Positions 19,417 through 28,934 of a DNA stretch of 33,983 nt are shown here, piece after piece. Source of the DNA: Ramicandelaber brevisporus (taxonomy: Eukaryota > Kickxellomycota > Ramicandelaberales > Ramicandelaberaceae); NCBI GenBank assembly GCA_025201865.1, contig MU602729.1:1-33983 (forward strand), read 5' to 3'. The notes below the pieces were generated by a model. It did not search any database. It saw only the letters and a list, made by a program, of their open reading frames with translations, and was not told the origin of the DNA. Made by a program: the position numbers and the translations under genes. Every line of letters starts with the position of its first letter. The first letter of the stretch is position 1.

Positions 19417-19701
19417 ATGTCAACAACAGGTGCATTAGCTGGCCCACATGCAGAAGAACAGCTTGTTCTTCTTGAGCGCATAGTTACCAACGTCGACAAG
19501 CTGAACGACTCTCTTGATGAACTAAACGATCGCCTGCGCGAAATCAACAGCCTCAATCAAGACGTTGTCCTTCTTCGTGAGATTTGGCGCAATCTCGAAC
19601 GCAACATTCAGTTCCATCTGAGGAGCACTGGTGTAACCGTAAACAACAGCACCGGCAGTAACAACATTAACAACAACAATGCCAAATCGACCGGAAGATA
19701 G
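19417..19701 (+). CDS. DAD4: DASH/Dam1 complex subunit Dad4
   Basis: 94 residues from ATG at 19417. Residues about 14-72 match the short helical Dad4 family: EEQLVLLERIVTNVDKLN, LNDRLREIN, then a Trp-containing helix ending NIQFHLRSTG. Family members read RIxxNVxKLNxSVxxLNxxLxxIN and end NVQFHLEATG. The DASH complex couples kinetochores to dynamic microtubule ends in fungi. Yeast Dad4 is 72 residues; the extra length here is an Asn/Ser/Thr-rich tail (from about 74). There are no introns. This gene is the best evidence that the window is fungal. Confidence 0.85.
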   Translation: MSTTGALAGPHAEEQLVLLERIVTNVDKLNDSLDELNDRLREINSLNQDVVLLREIWRNLERNIQFHLRSTGVTVNNSTGSNNINNNNAKSTGR

Positions 19702-19876
19702 ATAGACAGATAGACAGACAGATAATGTTACTCTTCTCCTAAACGGACGGACAACCTGTAAGAAGCGGCGGTGGCTTCTGTCGCACTAATTTGTTCTTCT
19801 CTCTGACTGACTCAGCATACTTCAAACTTTTCAACCTGTATCTTTTGTTTCAACCTGTTGAAGCTGCTTCTTTGTG

Positions 19877-21106
19877 ATGACCACTGACAAGCAGCCTGTC
19901 TTGTTGTTGAGGGGAGTGCTGTCGGTTCTGGTTATAACAGCTTTAGCTAGCAGTGCAGCGGCCGTGGCGTTGTCTACCCCAACAAGCTGGGCAACTCCCG
20001 CAGCTGCGACACCGTCATCTCAATCTCAACCATCTTCCACACCAGACTCCTCCAATGGCTCTCAGGATGGCAATGGTGATGCTGCCGCCTCCTTAAGCGA
20101 ACCCATCCGCATCGCCCTGTGTGTCGTCTTGTCTCTGTTACTCGTGATTGGCGGTGTTGTATTCTACCGCAGATTTGACCGCGGCATTCCATTGCGCCAA
20201 AACGAACGAGACTTGGTCGAATTGGCTGTGCTGAGAATGGCAAACCGCATTAACCGAAGCGAACAGCAGAATCGGACACTACGGATACGATCAACTAGGG
20301 TGGGAGGAATGTCACCAACTGATCCAGATCACATTGCACATTACTTGTTGACGAGTGATAACATCCATAGACTATTGTCACCAGCCAAACCAACACCATT
20401 GGAACTGCAGGATCACAGTGAGATTAATGATGAGCATGATGCTGGAAACGACGACAATGTACATGAAAAGGCACTGTGTGCTTGTATCAATAGTAGTGGC
20501 AACAATGACGAACAGTGTGAAGCAATCGAGCTGAGAGTGCTTGAGCATGAGTCTGCAGATGATGTCGATGCACAGGAGCAGTGCTCGATATGTCTTTGTG
20601 ACCATGAAGTTGGTCAAACTGTTCGACAGCTCCCCTGCGGGCATGTATTCCATCTCGAATGCATTGATCGATGGCTCGTCATATCAGCAACCTGTCCGTG
20701 TTGCAAGACAGACTGCAGAACGCGGCCAGAAATTGCAGAACATGCCAATTCACGAGAAGCGGCAAGATTACAGCTGCTAGGGTTGGCCATCAACCATGCA
20801 GTCGGAAGAAATGCGCCAGTTAGAGTCATCGTTCAGGACAACTTTGGAGAGCATGTTGTATATGATCCATATGCAAATGCACTGGTAGCGGAGGAGGCAA
20901 GACAACAAAGATCATTGCTACATCGTATCATCTTTCCAATACCAAACATTGAGACTGTCAGAATCACACTATCTTGGCCGAGTCAATCCCAATCTCAATC
21001 CCAGCTTCAGCCTCAGCAGGAAGAAGAGCCAGAAGTACAAGTACAAGTACAAGAGATACAAGAAGAACCAGATGAGCAGCCAACACATGCTGCACCCGCA
21101 GTTTAA
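19877..21106 (+). CDS. Membrane-anchored RING-H2 E3 ubiquitin ligase
   Basis: 409 residues from ATG at 19877. Residues 1-33 look like a signal peptide, a Ser/Thr/Pro-rich lumenal stretch follows, and a single transmembrane segment spans about 76-97, followed by YRRFDR. The RING-H2 domain is complete: Cys236, Cys239, Cys254, His256, His259, Cys262, Cys273 and Cys276, with the Trp (266) typical of E2-binding RING-H2 fingers. This layout (signal, one TM, cytosolic RING) is that of ATL, PA-TM-RING or Tul1-like ligases, though no PA domain is seen. The tail has a Gln/Glu-rich stretch with a QSQSQ repeat and VQVQVQ. Endomembrane ubiquitin ligase activity is inferred from the domain; the substrate is unknown. 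Confidence 0.88.
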   Translation: MTTDKQPVLLLRGVLSVLVITALASSAAAVALSTPTSWATPAAATPSSQSQPSSTPDSSNGSQDGNGDAAASLSEPIRIALCVVLSLLLVIGGVVFYRRFDRGIPLRQNERDLVELAVLRMANRINRSEQQNRTLRIRSTRVGGMSPTDPDHIAHYLLTSDNIHRLLSPAKPTPLELQDHSEINDEHDAGNDDNVHEKALCACINSSGNNDEQCEAIELRVLEHESADDVDAQEQCSICLCDHEVGQTVRQLPCGHVFHLECIDRWLVISATCPCCKTDCRTRPEIAEHANSREAARLQLLGLAINHAVGRNAPVRVIVQDNFGEHVVYDPYANALVAEEARQQRSLLHRIIFPIPNIETVRITLSWPSQSQSQSQLQPQQEEEPEVQVQVQEIQEEPDEQPTHAAPAV

Positions 21107-21282
21107 GCCTTTAATCACACTACTATCCATCACCTAATCCTAATCCATTTTATTTGTTTTGTCAATTTTGCTTCCGCAGACTTTTTTCCCCACAAAAAAA
21201 CTTTACAAACAACCCCAAACGCAGATCAGCTCTTTTTGTGCTGTTATTGTTGTTGTTGTTGTTGCTGTTGTTGTTATTGCTG

Positions 21283-22641
21283 ATGGCAGCGCTTCTCGAG
21301 TCGTTTGCTGACAACCCATACTTCTCAGCTGGCTTCGGCCTCATCGGTATCGGCGCTGGCCTGGCTGTTTTACGGCAGGGTTCACGTCGCGGTGTCGACC
21401 TCATCCGTCGTCAGCTTCTCGTGTCGGTCGAAGTTCCAGCTCACGACAAGAGCCACGACTGGGTTCTTCAATGGATTGCATCAACTCAGCAGCGCCAAAT
21501 GATGCATCCCGTAAACGGTCGACTCGGCTGGCTTGCTCAGCGCTTGACAAAGCCGCGCCATTTGTCAGTCGAAACGAGCATCAAACAGCACGATAATGGC
21601 AGCATGTCGACGTCAATGAGACTGGTTCCTGGCCAGGGCAAACACTTATTCAAATGGGGAGACGCATGGATCCAGGTTGAAAGACAGCGAGACAGCAGAC
21701 GAATCAACATGAACACGGGTGCACCGTATGAGACTATGATCCTGACCACGCTGAGTCGAGACCGCGCAGTGTTTGATGAGATCCTGGAGAGCGCGAGACA
21801 GGATGCATTGACACGCGCCGAGGGCCGAACAGTGATCTATGCCAGCTACGGCCCTGAATGGAGACCGTTCGGACTGCCTAGAAAGCGCCGCCAGATTGGA
21901 TCTGTCATCTTGGATGGAGATGTAGCGCAAAAGTTGGTGGATGATGTGAGAGAGTTTATTGGAAACGGAGCGTGGTATGCAGAGCGCGGTATTCCTTACA
22001 GAAGAGGGTATTTGCTATACGGCGTGCCTGGAAGCGGAAAGAGCAGCTTTATCCAGGCATTGGCCGGTGAATTGGGTTATAACATCTGCTTGCTGAACTT
22101 GGCTGAACGCGGGTTGACAGATGACAGACTTAACCATCTGTTGAGTGTTGCACCAGAACGTAGTCTTGTGTTGCTGGAAGACATTGATGCAGCGTTTGCC
22201 AAGCGCGATCCAAATGCTCGCGAGGGATTCCAATCCTCCGTCACGTTTAGTGGACTACTGAATGCCCTTGACGGCGTCGCATCGTCCGAGGAGAGAATGG
22301 TATTTATGACTACTAACCACATTGAGAGACTGGATCCGGCACTGATCAGACCGGGCCGCATCGATGTGAGATTGTTCTTTGGATATGCAACCGAGGATCA
22401 AATCAGAAGAATGTTTACAAGATTCTACCCTGAGCACGCCAAGGATGCCGATGCATTTGTCAAGGCAGTGTCGGGCCATAACATCAGTACAGCCCAGCTC
22501 CAAGGTCATTTTGTGATGCATAAACATGACGCTATCGCTGCAATCGAAGATGTGCCGCAGCTCGTTCAAGATGCCGCCATGGCCGCCGCCCACCAAAAAC
22601 AACAACAGCAGCAGCAGCAACAACAGTCTCAACAGCAGTGA
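21283..22641 (+). CDS. BCS1: Mitochondrial AAA ATPase BCS1
   Basis: BCS1 translocates the folded Rieske iron-sulfur protein across the inner mitochondrial membrane during complex III assembly. The 452-residue product (yeast 456) starts at ATG 21283, where NPYFSAGFGLIGIGAGLAVLR gives the single N-terminal membrane segment (about 13-31). The BCS1-specific middle domain follows (SHDWVLQWI at 57-65, FGLPRKRR near 196-203). The AAA module has Walker A GVPGSGKSS at 247-255, Walker B LVLLEDIDAAF at 295-305, sensor-1 TTN at 343-345 and arginine fingers in RPGRID at 356-361. A Gln-rich tail ends the protein. The frame runs upstream into poly-Leu from TTG/CTG repeats, which is leader. A CCGCAG acceptor-like site lies about 105 bases before the ATG. 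Confidence 0.95.
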   Translation: MAALLESFADNPYFSAGFGLIGIGAGLAVLRQGSRRGVDLIRRQLLVSVEVPAHDKSHDWVLQWIASTQQRQMMHPVNGRLGWLAQRLTKPRHLSVETSIKQHDNGSMSTSMRLVPGQGKHLFKWGDAWIQVERQRDSRRINMNTGAPYETMILTTLSRDRAVFDEILESARQDALTRAEGRTVIYASYGPEWRPFGLPRKRRQIGSVILDGDVAQKLVDDVREFIGNGAWYAERGIPYRRGYLLYGVPGSGKSSFIQALAGELGYNICLLNLAERGLTDDRLNHLLSVAPERSLVLLEDIDAAFAKRDPNAREGFQSSVTFSGLLNALDGVASSEERMVFMTTNHIERLDPALIRPGRIDVRLFFGYATEDQIRRMFTRFYPEHAKDADAFVKAVSGHNISTAQLQGHFVMHKHDAIAAIEDVPQLVQDAAMAAAHQKQQQQQQQQQSQQQ

Positions 22642-22827
22642 TAAGCTGTGATAGGGCCGCGATGAGCTGTGACCAGGCAAGTTGCCTTGGTAACTGGTTA
22701 CTGGTAACTCTCTGTGATTCTCCTTCTTTCGCTTTGCTCGCTTGTTCGCTCCTTCGCTCGCTCGCTTGCTTGCATTACTCTAAAAATACTTTTGAACAAC
22801 ACAGCTCTTCTTCCTCCACCAAACGAG

Positions 22828-24831
22828 ATGCACAGCGTATTGCTCAGGTTAGCTGCAGCGGCGCTGGCCATCAGCCTGCCTATGGCCGCAGCAACCAACA
22901 TCACCGAGCTCAACACGACTCTGCCCAACGATGGGCAGCCGTACACGATTGACAGCGGGTTTGCATACCTGACAGGCGGAATGCTCACTTTCCGAGTTGG
23001 AGGGTTGGGCATACTGAACGATACAGTACCATCTCCATCAGCGAACTCAAACACCAGTGGCACACCAACCAATCCAGACCCACCAACCCAGGCATACATG
23101 AGCAACGTTAGTCTGGTATTGATGGCAAGAAATGACTTTGTCGATTTAAAGCTACGTACATTGGAATCAAAGAGCCCATGTCCGGTCAACGATCACATCA
23201 AGAACCCAATCCTATCTACAACATTGTGGGACATTGGTGCGCATAACGAAACTGGCGGTTCTACGAATTCGGGTGATACAGCAAGCATCATTTCGCAGCT
23301 GCAAAAACAGCTGAATCAGACTGGATCGCCAATGATTAAACACTACACGAGATCAGCAGATACATATGTGCTGTTCTTACTCAACTGTGCAAACACTACT
23401 ATTCAGATGAGCTACACTGCTCTGGAAATTAATTACTACAGCGATGGAACATCAACTCATTTAGGCGCTGGGTACATGCTAATGCCAAGTATCTATCTCG
23501 CCCTCACTGCTGCAGTCTGGCCATTCTTCATTGCAGTCTGGTGTTTGTTGCTGTGGCTCGGTCGGCGTCAACGAACAACCCGTGCTCTCTTGGTTGTGCT
23601 TGGCGGTGTAATCATTACTCGATTCTTATGGTGCCTCGCAATGATGCTGTACATTGACTCATATTCAAAGTACGGAGTCTCTTCACGAGCCCAGGAAATG
23701 CTCAAAGGAATCATACTGGCAGTGTGTGGATTGATGTTGAATATGTTTGCAATGCTGATATCCAAAGGATGGGGAATAGTCCGTGCCACAATTATTGCAC
23801 CCGAGAGACGAATGATCGGTGGAATCGCATTGTTTGCCGGATTGACTGAATTGTTTTATGCCATTACTGGTGGTGCATCTGTAATGTCATTGGTTACTAT
23901 CGAGTTGGTGGCTATACTGTACATGCTGGCCAATTACAAGAGTGTGTTTAACAGGTTAAATGTGTACATTGCCAGATTATCTCACAGCATATCGGCTGCA
24001 GCCATGTCGGACGCTGTACATCTAAATGGAGCTGCAGTTAACCGAGTCAACTCTGATTCGGGACTGCTGGATGGATACGATGGTGATAACACAATTGCTT
24101 CGCCAAGATCAACTGGATTGACTCTGACCAGTTTAGTGAGACGAGCCACATCTAATCCCACAGCAATAAATGCAGCAGCTACTGCTGCAGTCAGCCAACC
24201 TGGCTCAAGCTCTCAGAACGGTTCCGGTGCTCGCCTGGCACAAACACGCCTACTGCTGGACGTATACACTGCCAAATGGCGTTTGTTGAAGCATTCATTC
24301 AGCGTTCTGGTGGTGTATGCTGCTGTGCGCTTGTTCCTCAGCTTGCTAGCGTTCTACTTCCTGCCCGATCGTCTCGCTTACGTTGACTCGCTTATATTCA
24401 ACAGTATGGATGCTGTGCAGATGGCAATCTTGCTGTATCTCTTTAGCACTTGGGGACGACAGCCAACTCAAGCCGTTAAGCTACCAGCACTGCCCTCAAT
24501 CCGCGTTGACCCATTGGTTCCGATTTCAATCCCTAGAATGGCAGTCGAATCTTTTGTTGCCACAGAAGAGGCACCGGCCCAACAAACCACTGCTGCGGCA
24601 GGCGCTGTTCCTTCATTCACAACGGAGAGAGCGACAACCCTGGACGACCGGCTAGCCATGGCAAGCGGGCGTAGACGTGATCGATCATTGCTCAACCGCA
24701 TCGGCAGAGCAATCAATCGGAATCGCAATACTGGCGGCGGTGACACTCCCAACTCATTAGCAGAAACCGAACTTCGTGAACTACGCGAAAGGCGACAGCA
24801 ACAACAACAGCAACCACAACAGCAATCCTAA
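22828..24831 (+). CDS. Lung-7TM/GOST-type seven-transmembrane protein
   Basis: 667 residues from ATG at 22828, preferred over 22714 because MHSVLLRLAAAALAISLP is a good signal peptide. A lumenal domain of about 200 residues has several N-glycosylation sequons and cysteines at 118 and 187 that could pair. Seven membrane segments follow: about 221-244, 252-274, 290-312, 327-347, 353-370, 492-513 and 522-541. The segment MLISKGWGIVR (309-319) after the third helix matches the conserved LxSxGWGIV-type motif of lung-7TM (PTM1, GPR107, TMEM87) proteins; the related GPR180/TMEM145 group is an alternative. Such proteins act in Golgi-endosome traffic. A 120-residue polar insertion separates helices five and six, and a poly-Q tail ends the protein. 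Confidence 0.72.
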   Translation: MHSVLLRLAAAALAISLPMAAATNITELNTTLPNDGQPYTIDSGFAYLTGGMLTFRVGGLGILNDTVPSPSANSNTSGTPTNPDPPTQAYMSNVSLVLMARNDFVDLKLRTLESKSPCPVNDHIKNPILSTTLWDIGAHNETGGSTNSGDTASIISQLQKQLNQTGSPMIKHYTRSADTYVLFLLNCANTTIQMSYTALEINYYSDGTSTHLGAGYMLMPSIYLALTAAVWPFFIAVWCLLLWLGRRQRTTRALLVVLGGVIITRFLWCLAMMLYIDSYSKYGVSSRAQEMLKGIILAVCGLMLNMFAMLISKGWGIVRATIIAPERRMIGGIALFAGLTELFYAITGGASVMSLVTIELVAILYMLANYKSVFNRLNVYIARLSHSISAAAMSDAVHLNGAAVNRVNSDSGLLDGYDGDNTIASPRSTGLTLTSLVRRATSNPTAINAAATAAVSQPGSSSQNGSGARLAQTRLLLDVYTAKWRLLKHSFSVLVVYAAVRLFLSLLAFYFLPDRLAYVDSLIFNSMDAVQMAILLYLFSTWGRQPTQAVKLPALPSIRVDPLVPISIPRMAVESFVATEEAPAQQTTAAAGAVPSFTTERATTLDDRLAMASGRRRDRSLLNRIGRAINRNRNTGGGDTPNSLAETELRELRERRQQQQQQPQQQS

Positions 24832-25545
24832 TTGTTTTATTATTAAATATCCTTTTTGAATTAAATGAACCATCGTTGTCAGAGTGAGATGAGAAAAGGT
24901 TCCAAAGAACAAGAAACACTGTCCTCGCTTTTTTTCTATGCATTCTTCGCCACATTCTACTCCAGCTAGTGAGAGAATGATACTTTCGAGGTATCTTTCT
25001 GATGCTGCTGCCAGGTCAGTTTCAGCGACGTCAGCACTCGCCATTCGTGAGCGTGTGATTCAGTTCTCTCTCCAAACTTTGCCGAGCCACTTACGCGACA
25101 CGAACAGTCACATTCCTCTTTCGAACTGCGATTCTGACTGAGCTGGCTGTCGAGCTACGTCAATAGCAGGATACGAATCCACACAGTAATTCTACCCAAT
25201 GTACTCAAGTGTGATGGAATGTTTTATACTTCATCGATGTACCTCAAAGAGTGTCTTTGAATGGTCGATTTTGGTCGATTTTTTTTTGCATTATTGGCAA
25301 AGTCATCAACAAAAGATAAGAATTAAATGAAGATGTCTCTGGTCATGGTGTATTGTAGCCTTTAAATAACCATCATGTCAATCACGGCCATCTGCCTGTC
25401 AGTGTCGACCATTGAATGTCACGTATCACGCACTTCAGTTGCTGACGTCCGCATTTTTTTTCTTGGCAAGCTCGAATGTGAACTCTGTGTTTGTGCTCTC
25501 TTTTTGCTAGTACCACTACAACAACAACAGCAAACCAACAACGTA
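24832..25545. other. Intergenic and leader region upstream of the PXA gene
   Basis: 714 bases. A 67-codon frame (24938-25141, plus) has plausible codon use but no recognised motif and is antisense to another open frame, so I do not call it a gene. A TTTTTGCTAG acceptor-like site ends at 25510, about 35 bases before the PXA start. GGTCGATTTT occurs twice near 25263-25283. Confidence 0.45.
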
Positions 25546-28086
25546 ATGTCAACAACCAGCACAGTGCCAACAACGGCAGCAGCGGCAGAAGCAGATCAGC
25601 AAGCTACAAGTGAAGCTGCTGTGTCCAGTGGTGACAGCGCGAGCAGCGTTAACAGCGGCTCAGTACCACCCAGCCAAACAACTAGCGATGAAAGCGGATT
25701 GAGCGAGTCAGCGCTGCCAAGCGTGGAGATGAGCGTATCGCAACTCTCCGGTTTCTCATCCATATCGTCAACGTCGTCGACGCTGGAGCAGCTGCGACAA
25801 TCTGCAATGGCTACTACTGCGGAATTGATGACAACAACAACGACAACGGTGCCACCACAGTCTGCAGACATTGGGCTGGATGATCAGGTTCCATCGCCAT
25901 TGATCCAATCACAGTACACAACCACAGCATCTACATCACGAAATGTATCAGACTCAATGAATGCCTCGACTTCTGGTTTGACAATACGAATGCCTCGCTA
26001 CCGGAATCTCGATGCACCAACCATTACAACTATGACGACAGCAACAGCAGCAACATTTGGTACAGTAGACTTGCATCAGTCGACAATGCTGAGTCCCATG
26101 ATGATGTCAACATCTCAGCTAAAGCTCAAGTCCTCGCCACAGCCACAGCAGCCGCGTCCAGTTACATTGCCCATCCCAATGCCTCGCCAGCCAATTGCCA
26201 ATCAGCCTGAGCCATATGTACCACTTACTCGATCCCGCGGTCCTCTGGATGCCGCGCTTCAGTCGCTCTTGGCACTTGTTTTCCGTGATTTGGTCCGTGA
26301 GCACATCTCAAAGATTACACCAAACCGCGACTTTGACCACGAAGTAATGCGTGTTATCGGCCATGTCACACGCGAACTAGAGCGTCGATGCAAAGCAATC
26401 AACTGGCCATCATTGCTCCTCATCGAAGTCCCCAACATTGTGCAGCTCCACATTCGCGATTACTGGCTCTGCCATCGCAAGCTGAGCACAGTGTACGGTG
26501 GTGGTCACAACATTGAACAGCTCTTCCACGCTGCTCAACCCCATGTTGCTCTATTAGAAATTGACGGAGATGGTGCAAAAGATGTGGAACAGACGTATTT
26601 GAGAAGAGTGGCCGATGATCTACTGATGGTTTTGTTGCCGAGAAATGAAGTTACTGCGGATGCTGTGCGCCATTTGATTAGAGAGTTGCTAACGTCAGCC
26701 TTGAAAAATGCATTGGATACGCTGAGTGATCCTTCATTGCTGAACAGCTTGATTGTAAAATATGGCACTCACTACTTGGATACAGCGCCGCCGGCAGAGG
26801 ATGGGCAAGGGGCAGGCGAGGGAGGCGGAACTACGCCGAATATTGGACCGCAGCGCACAGAGACTCTTGAAGACATGCTTATGGCGGCACAGACATCGGC
26901 AATGGATCGATCGGCCACATTGACTGGACGTCAGCATCGTACACGAAAGACTGATAAATCGAATAGTCAGCAACATGGCTCTGCGTCTACAGCTGGAACC
27001 TCAAAACACCGCTCTCGTCGCTCTAGTCGATTGAACAATACTGCAGCAACAACTGCTACAGCAGCAGTAGCCACGGCGGCATCTCTTGCATCGACTAATG
27101 ATGCACAGACAGCCTCCTTTGGACAGACGTTGTCAACTTCGATGCGCTCGTTTGTCGGTGAACTTGGTGTCACGACGCAGTGGATACTGGCTGATATTGG
27201 CCGTCTCATGCGCGCTGCATCCCGACTCACTTCAAATGGTGCTCAGCCTGCACCTGCTCCATCTGAACAAGCACCGCCCACGCAGCAGCCCATCTTGACC
27301 CGCATCCATTCGTTCTTGCTTCACTGCGCCATGTATCTCCATTTGGCAGCCTCTCACTTCCTGTATCTGCTGTGGTCATTCCTTAGCAGTCTCGCTGGCA
27401 AAGCCAAGGACAGTGTCATGCAAACCAAATTCATGAGCACAGCGACTGCCACAATCGCCCAAGTCTCAAGCGTACGCCCGTCCATCTCCGGCCCATCCTA
27501 TCTCCATCGCCCAGCTGCCTCCTCTTCCTCGGGCTGGATTCCGCCCATTTTGATCCAGCCACCTGCCGTCAATCTTCTCCACCATGCTCTTGGCCTCATT
27601 GACGAAGTCTTGCAGCTCTCCTATTACAACCGGTGGCTCATGGTGCAGCTCAACTACTACATTCTCTCTCTGGTCACTCTTCTTGCTGGCACCGCCATTG
27701 ACCGTCTGGCTGGCGACGCCGTTCTCTACTCTCTCAGCGAGAAACAGCTGGCTGCATACGTCAACATCATCAAGGAGCAGTTCTTCCCAGATGGTGCCAA
27801 GTTCCGAACTGGTGGCCCGCCGCGCTCATTTGCGCAAAAGCAGTCTGACAGAATGATGGCTGAGCAGATTATCGCAGCTATGCTACCGTCCATCTATACC
27901 CGGTTGTTTTTGAGCATCTCGGGAAGCTCAAGCGCGGATGACAAGCAGCAGAAGCGTGAGGCTGCTGCAAAGAGGATATTGGCACCGTTCCAATCCAGAG
28001 CCATCAACAGACACTTTGTAATGGTGACGCTTGATTTGGCCATCTCGAGAATTGCACCTGAATTGGTCTCTACTGAATACGAATAA
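25546..28086 (+). CDS. PXA plus Nexin_C domain protein without PX domain
   Basis: 846 residues from ATG at 25546; the frame is open to 25375, but the intervening sequence contains a splice-acceptor-like site and reads poorly. The first 225 residues are low-complexity Ser/Thr. About 232-405 is a PXA domain (PLDAALQSLLALVFRDLV at the start, LLPRNEVTADAVRHLIRELL, SDPSLLNSLIVKYG at the end). About 676-835 is a Nexin_C domain (NLLHHALGLIDEVLQL, GTAIDRLAGDAVLYSLSE, ending NRHFVMVTLDLAISRI). A hydrophobic stretch at about 589-617 may be membrane-inserted. MDM1/SNX13-type proteins have PXA, PX and Nexin_C and tether ER to other organelles; here the PX domain between the two is absent and replaced by a disordered linker. 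A lipid or membrane-contact role is inferred. Confidence 0.82.
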   Translation: MSTTSTVPTTAAAAEADQQATSEAAVSSGDSASSVNSGSVPPSQTTSDESGLSESALPSVEMSVSQLSGFSSISSTSSTLEQLRQSAMATTAELMTTTTTTVPPQSADIGLDDQVPSPLIQSQYTTTASTSRNVSDSMNASTSGLTIRMPRYRNLDAPTITTMTTATAATFGTVDLHQSTMLSPMMMSTSQLKLKSSPQPQQPRPVTLPIPMPRQPIANQPEPYVPLTRSRGPLDAALQSLLALVFRDLVREHISKITPNRDFDHEVMRVIGHVTRELERRCKAINWPSLLLIEVPNIVQLHIRDYWLCHRKLSTVYGGGHNIEQLFHAAQPHVALLEIDGDGAKDVEQTYLRRVADDLLMVLLPRNEVTADAVRHLIRELLTSALKNALDTLSDPSLLNSLIVKYGTHYLDTAPPAEDGQGAGEGGGTTPNIGPQRTETLEDMLMAAQTSAMDRSATLTGRQHRTRKTDKSNSQQHGSASTAGTSKHRSRRSSRLNNTAATTATAAVATAASLASTNDAQTASFGQTLSTSMRSFVGELGVTTQWILADIGRLMRAASRLTSNGAQPAPAPSEQAPPTQQPILTRIHSFLLHCAMYLHLAASHFLYLLWSFLSSLAGKAKDSVMQTKFMSTATATIAQVSSVRPSISGPSYLHRPAASSSSGWIPPILIQPPAVNLLHHALGLIDEVLQLSYYNRWLMVQLNYYILSLVTLLAGTAIDRLAGDAVLYSLSEKQLAAYVNIIKEQFFPDGAKFRTGGPPRSFAQKQSDRMMAEQIIAAMLPSIYTRLFLSISGSSSADDKQQKREAAAKRILAPFQSRAINRHFVMVTLDLAISRIAPELVSTEYE

Positions 28087-28517
28087 ACCTACCTGCTATC
28101 TTTCAAATCAATAATTCTATTCTATTCTTTTTTACTTACTTTAATTGACTTCTGTTAAACTCGTGCGCTAGAGTGTCACGAGCTACTGCTGTTTTTAATG
28201 CTACTGCTACTGCTGCTGCATGCAGGTACACTGACTGAGCCGCAGTAGTTGGATGCTTAACCGCAGCAGCACAAGTCGTGTTGTCTTGTATTGAACAATC
28301 CAATCAGCGCACAGCGTGTGTACATATGTGCGTGTATGTACGTATGTGTGTGCAAACCCATATAAATTTTTTTTTCCTCCAGCACACAGTCAGCCAGTGT
28401 GTCGACAGGCCAGCAACACAGATCCTGATCGCAACCTCTCGAATCGACTGCACGATTATTTCTTTTCTATAACTTTTTCTTTTTTTAAAAAGCACCTCGA
28501 TCTCGCTCTGTATCTAA
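28087..28517. promoter_or_regulatory. Intergenic region and eIF1A promoter
   Basis: 431 bases between two plus-strand genes. It contains a CTACTG/CTGCTG run near 28200-28220, alternating GTATGT-type purine-pyrimidine sequence near 28320-28350, and a TATAAAT box at 28361. Confidence 0.6.
28361..28367 (+). promoter_or_regulatory. TATA box candidate for eIF1A
   Basis: TATAAAT lies 157 bases upstream of the eIF1A ATG and just before a T-rich tract. Spacing suits a fungal core promoter with a leader of about 100 bases. It is motif evidence only. Confidence 0.45.
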
Positions 28518-28934
28518 ATGGCGAAGAACAAGGGAAAGGGTGGTAAGAACCGCCGTAAGGGCAAGGCCGACGATAACGACAACAAACGCGAGCTCGTCTT
28601 CAAGGAAGATGGCCAAGAGTACGCTCAGGTTCTGCGGATGGTTGGCGGTGGTCGTCTCGAAGCCCAATGCTTTGACGGCACCAAGCGCCTCGCTCACATT
28701 CGTGGCACAATGCGCAAGAAGGTTTGGATCGGCACTGGCGATATCATCCTCGTGTCTCTGCGTGACTTTGAGGAAGGCAAGTGCGATGTCATCCTGAAGT
28801 ACACTGCCGATGAGGCTCACAATCTGAAGGCTTATGGCGAGTTGCCGGATACTGCGAGAATTAATGAGACCGATACCACCGGACAAGCTGAGGAAGGCGA
28901 CATCTCGTTCGATGTGGATATTGACAACATTTAA
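28518..28934 (+). CDS. Translation initiation factor eIF1A
   Basis: 138 residues from ATG at 28518, close to the usual length (about 143-153). eIF1A binds the ribosomal A site and promotes scanning and start selection. The basic N-terminal tail ([16 protein letters not shown]) is followed by the OB fold at about 24-97, with the characteristic [21 protein letters not shown] and [25 protein letters not shown] segments. The acidic C-terminal tail ends FDVDIDNI, matching the DIDDI motif that binds eIF5B. Codon use is strongly biased. The last 32 codons plus stop are the first unit of a five-copy tandem repeat, so four decayless copies of the coding tail lie immediately downstream. Confidence 0.97.
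   Translation: MAKNKGKGGKNRRKGKADDNDNKRELVFKEDGQEYAQVLRMVGGGRLEAQCFDGTKRLAHIRGTMRKKVWIGTGDIILVSLRDFEEGKCDVILKYTADEAHNLKAYGELPDTARINETDTTGQAEEGDISFDVDIDNI

Noticed and set aside
24938-25141. A 67-codon frame between the GOST-like and PXA genes
   Set aside because: Codon use is acceptable, but there is no motif, and an overlapping antisense frame looks no worse. A homology search or transcript would be needed.
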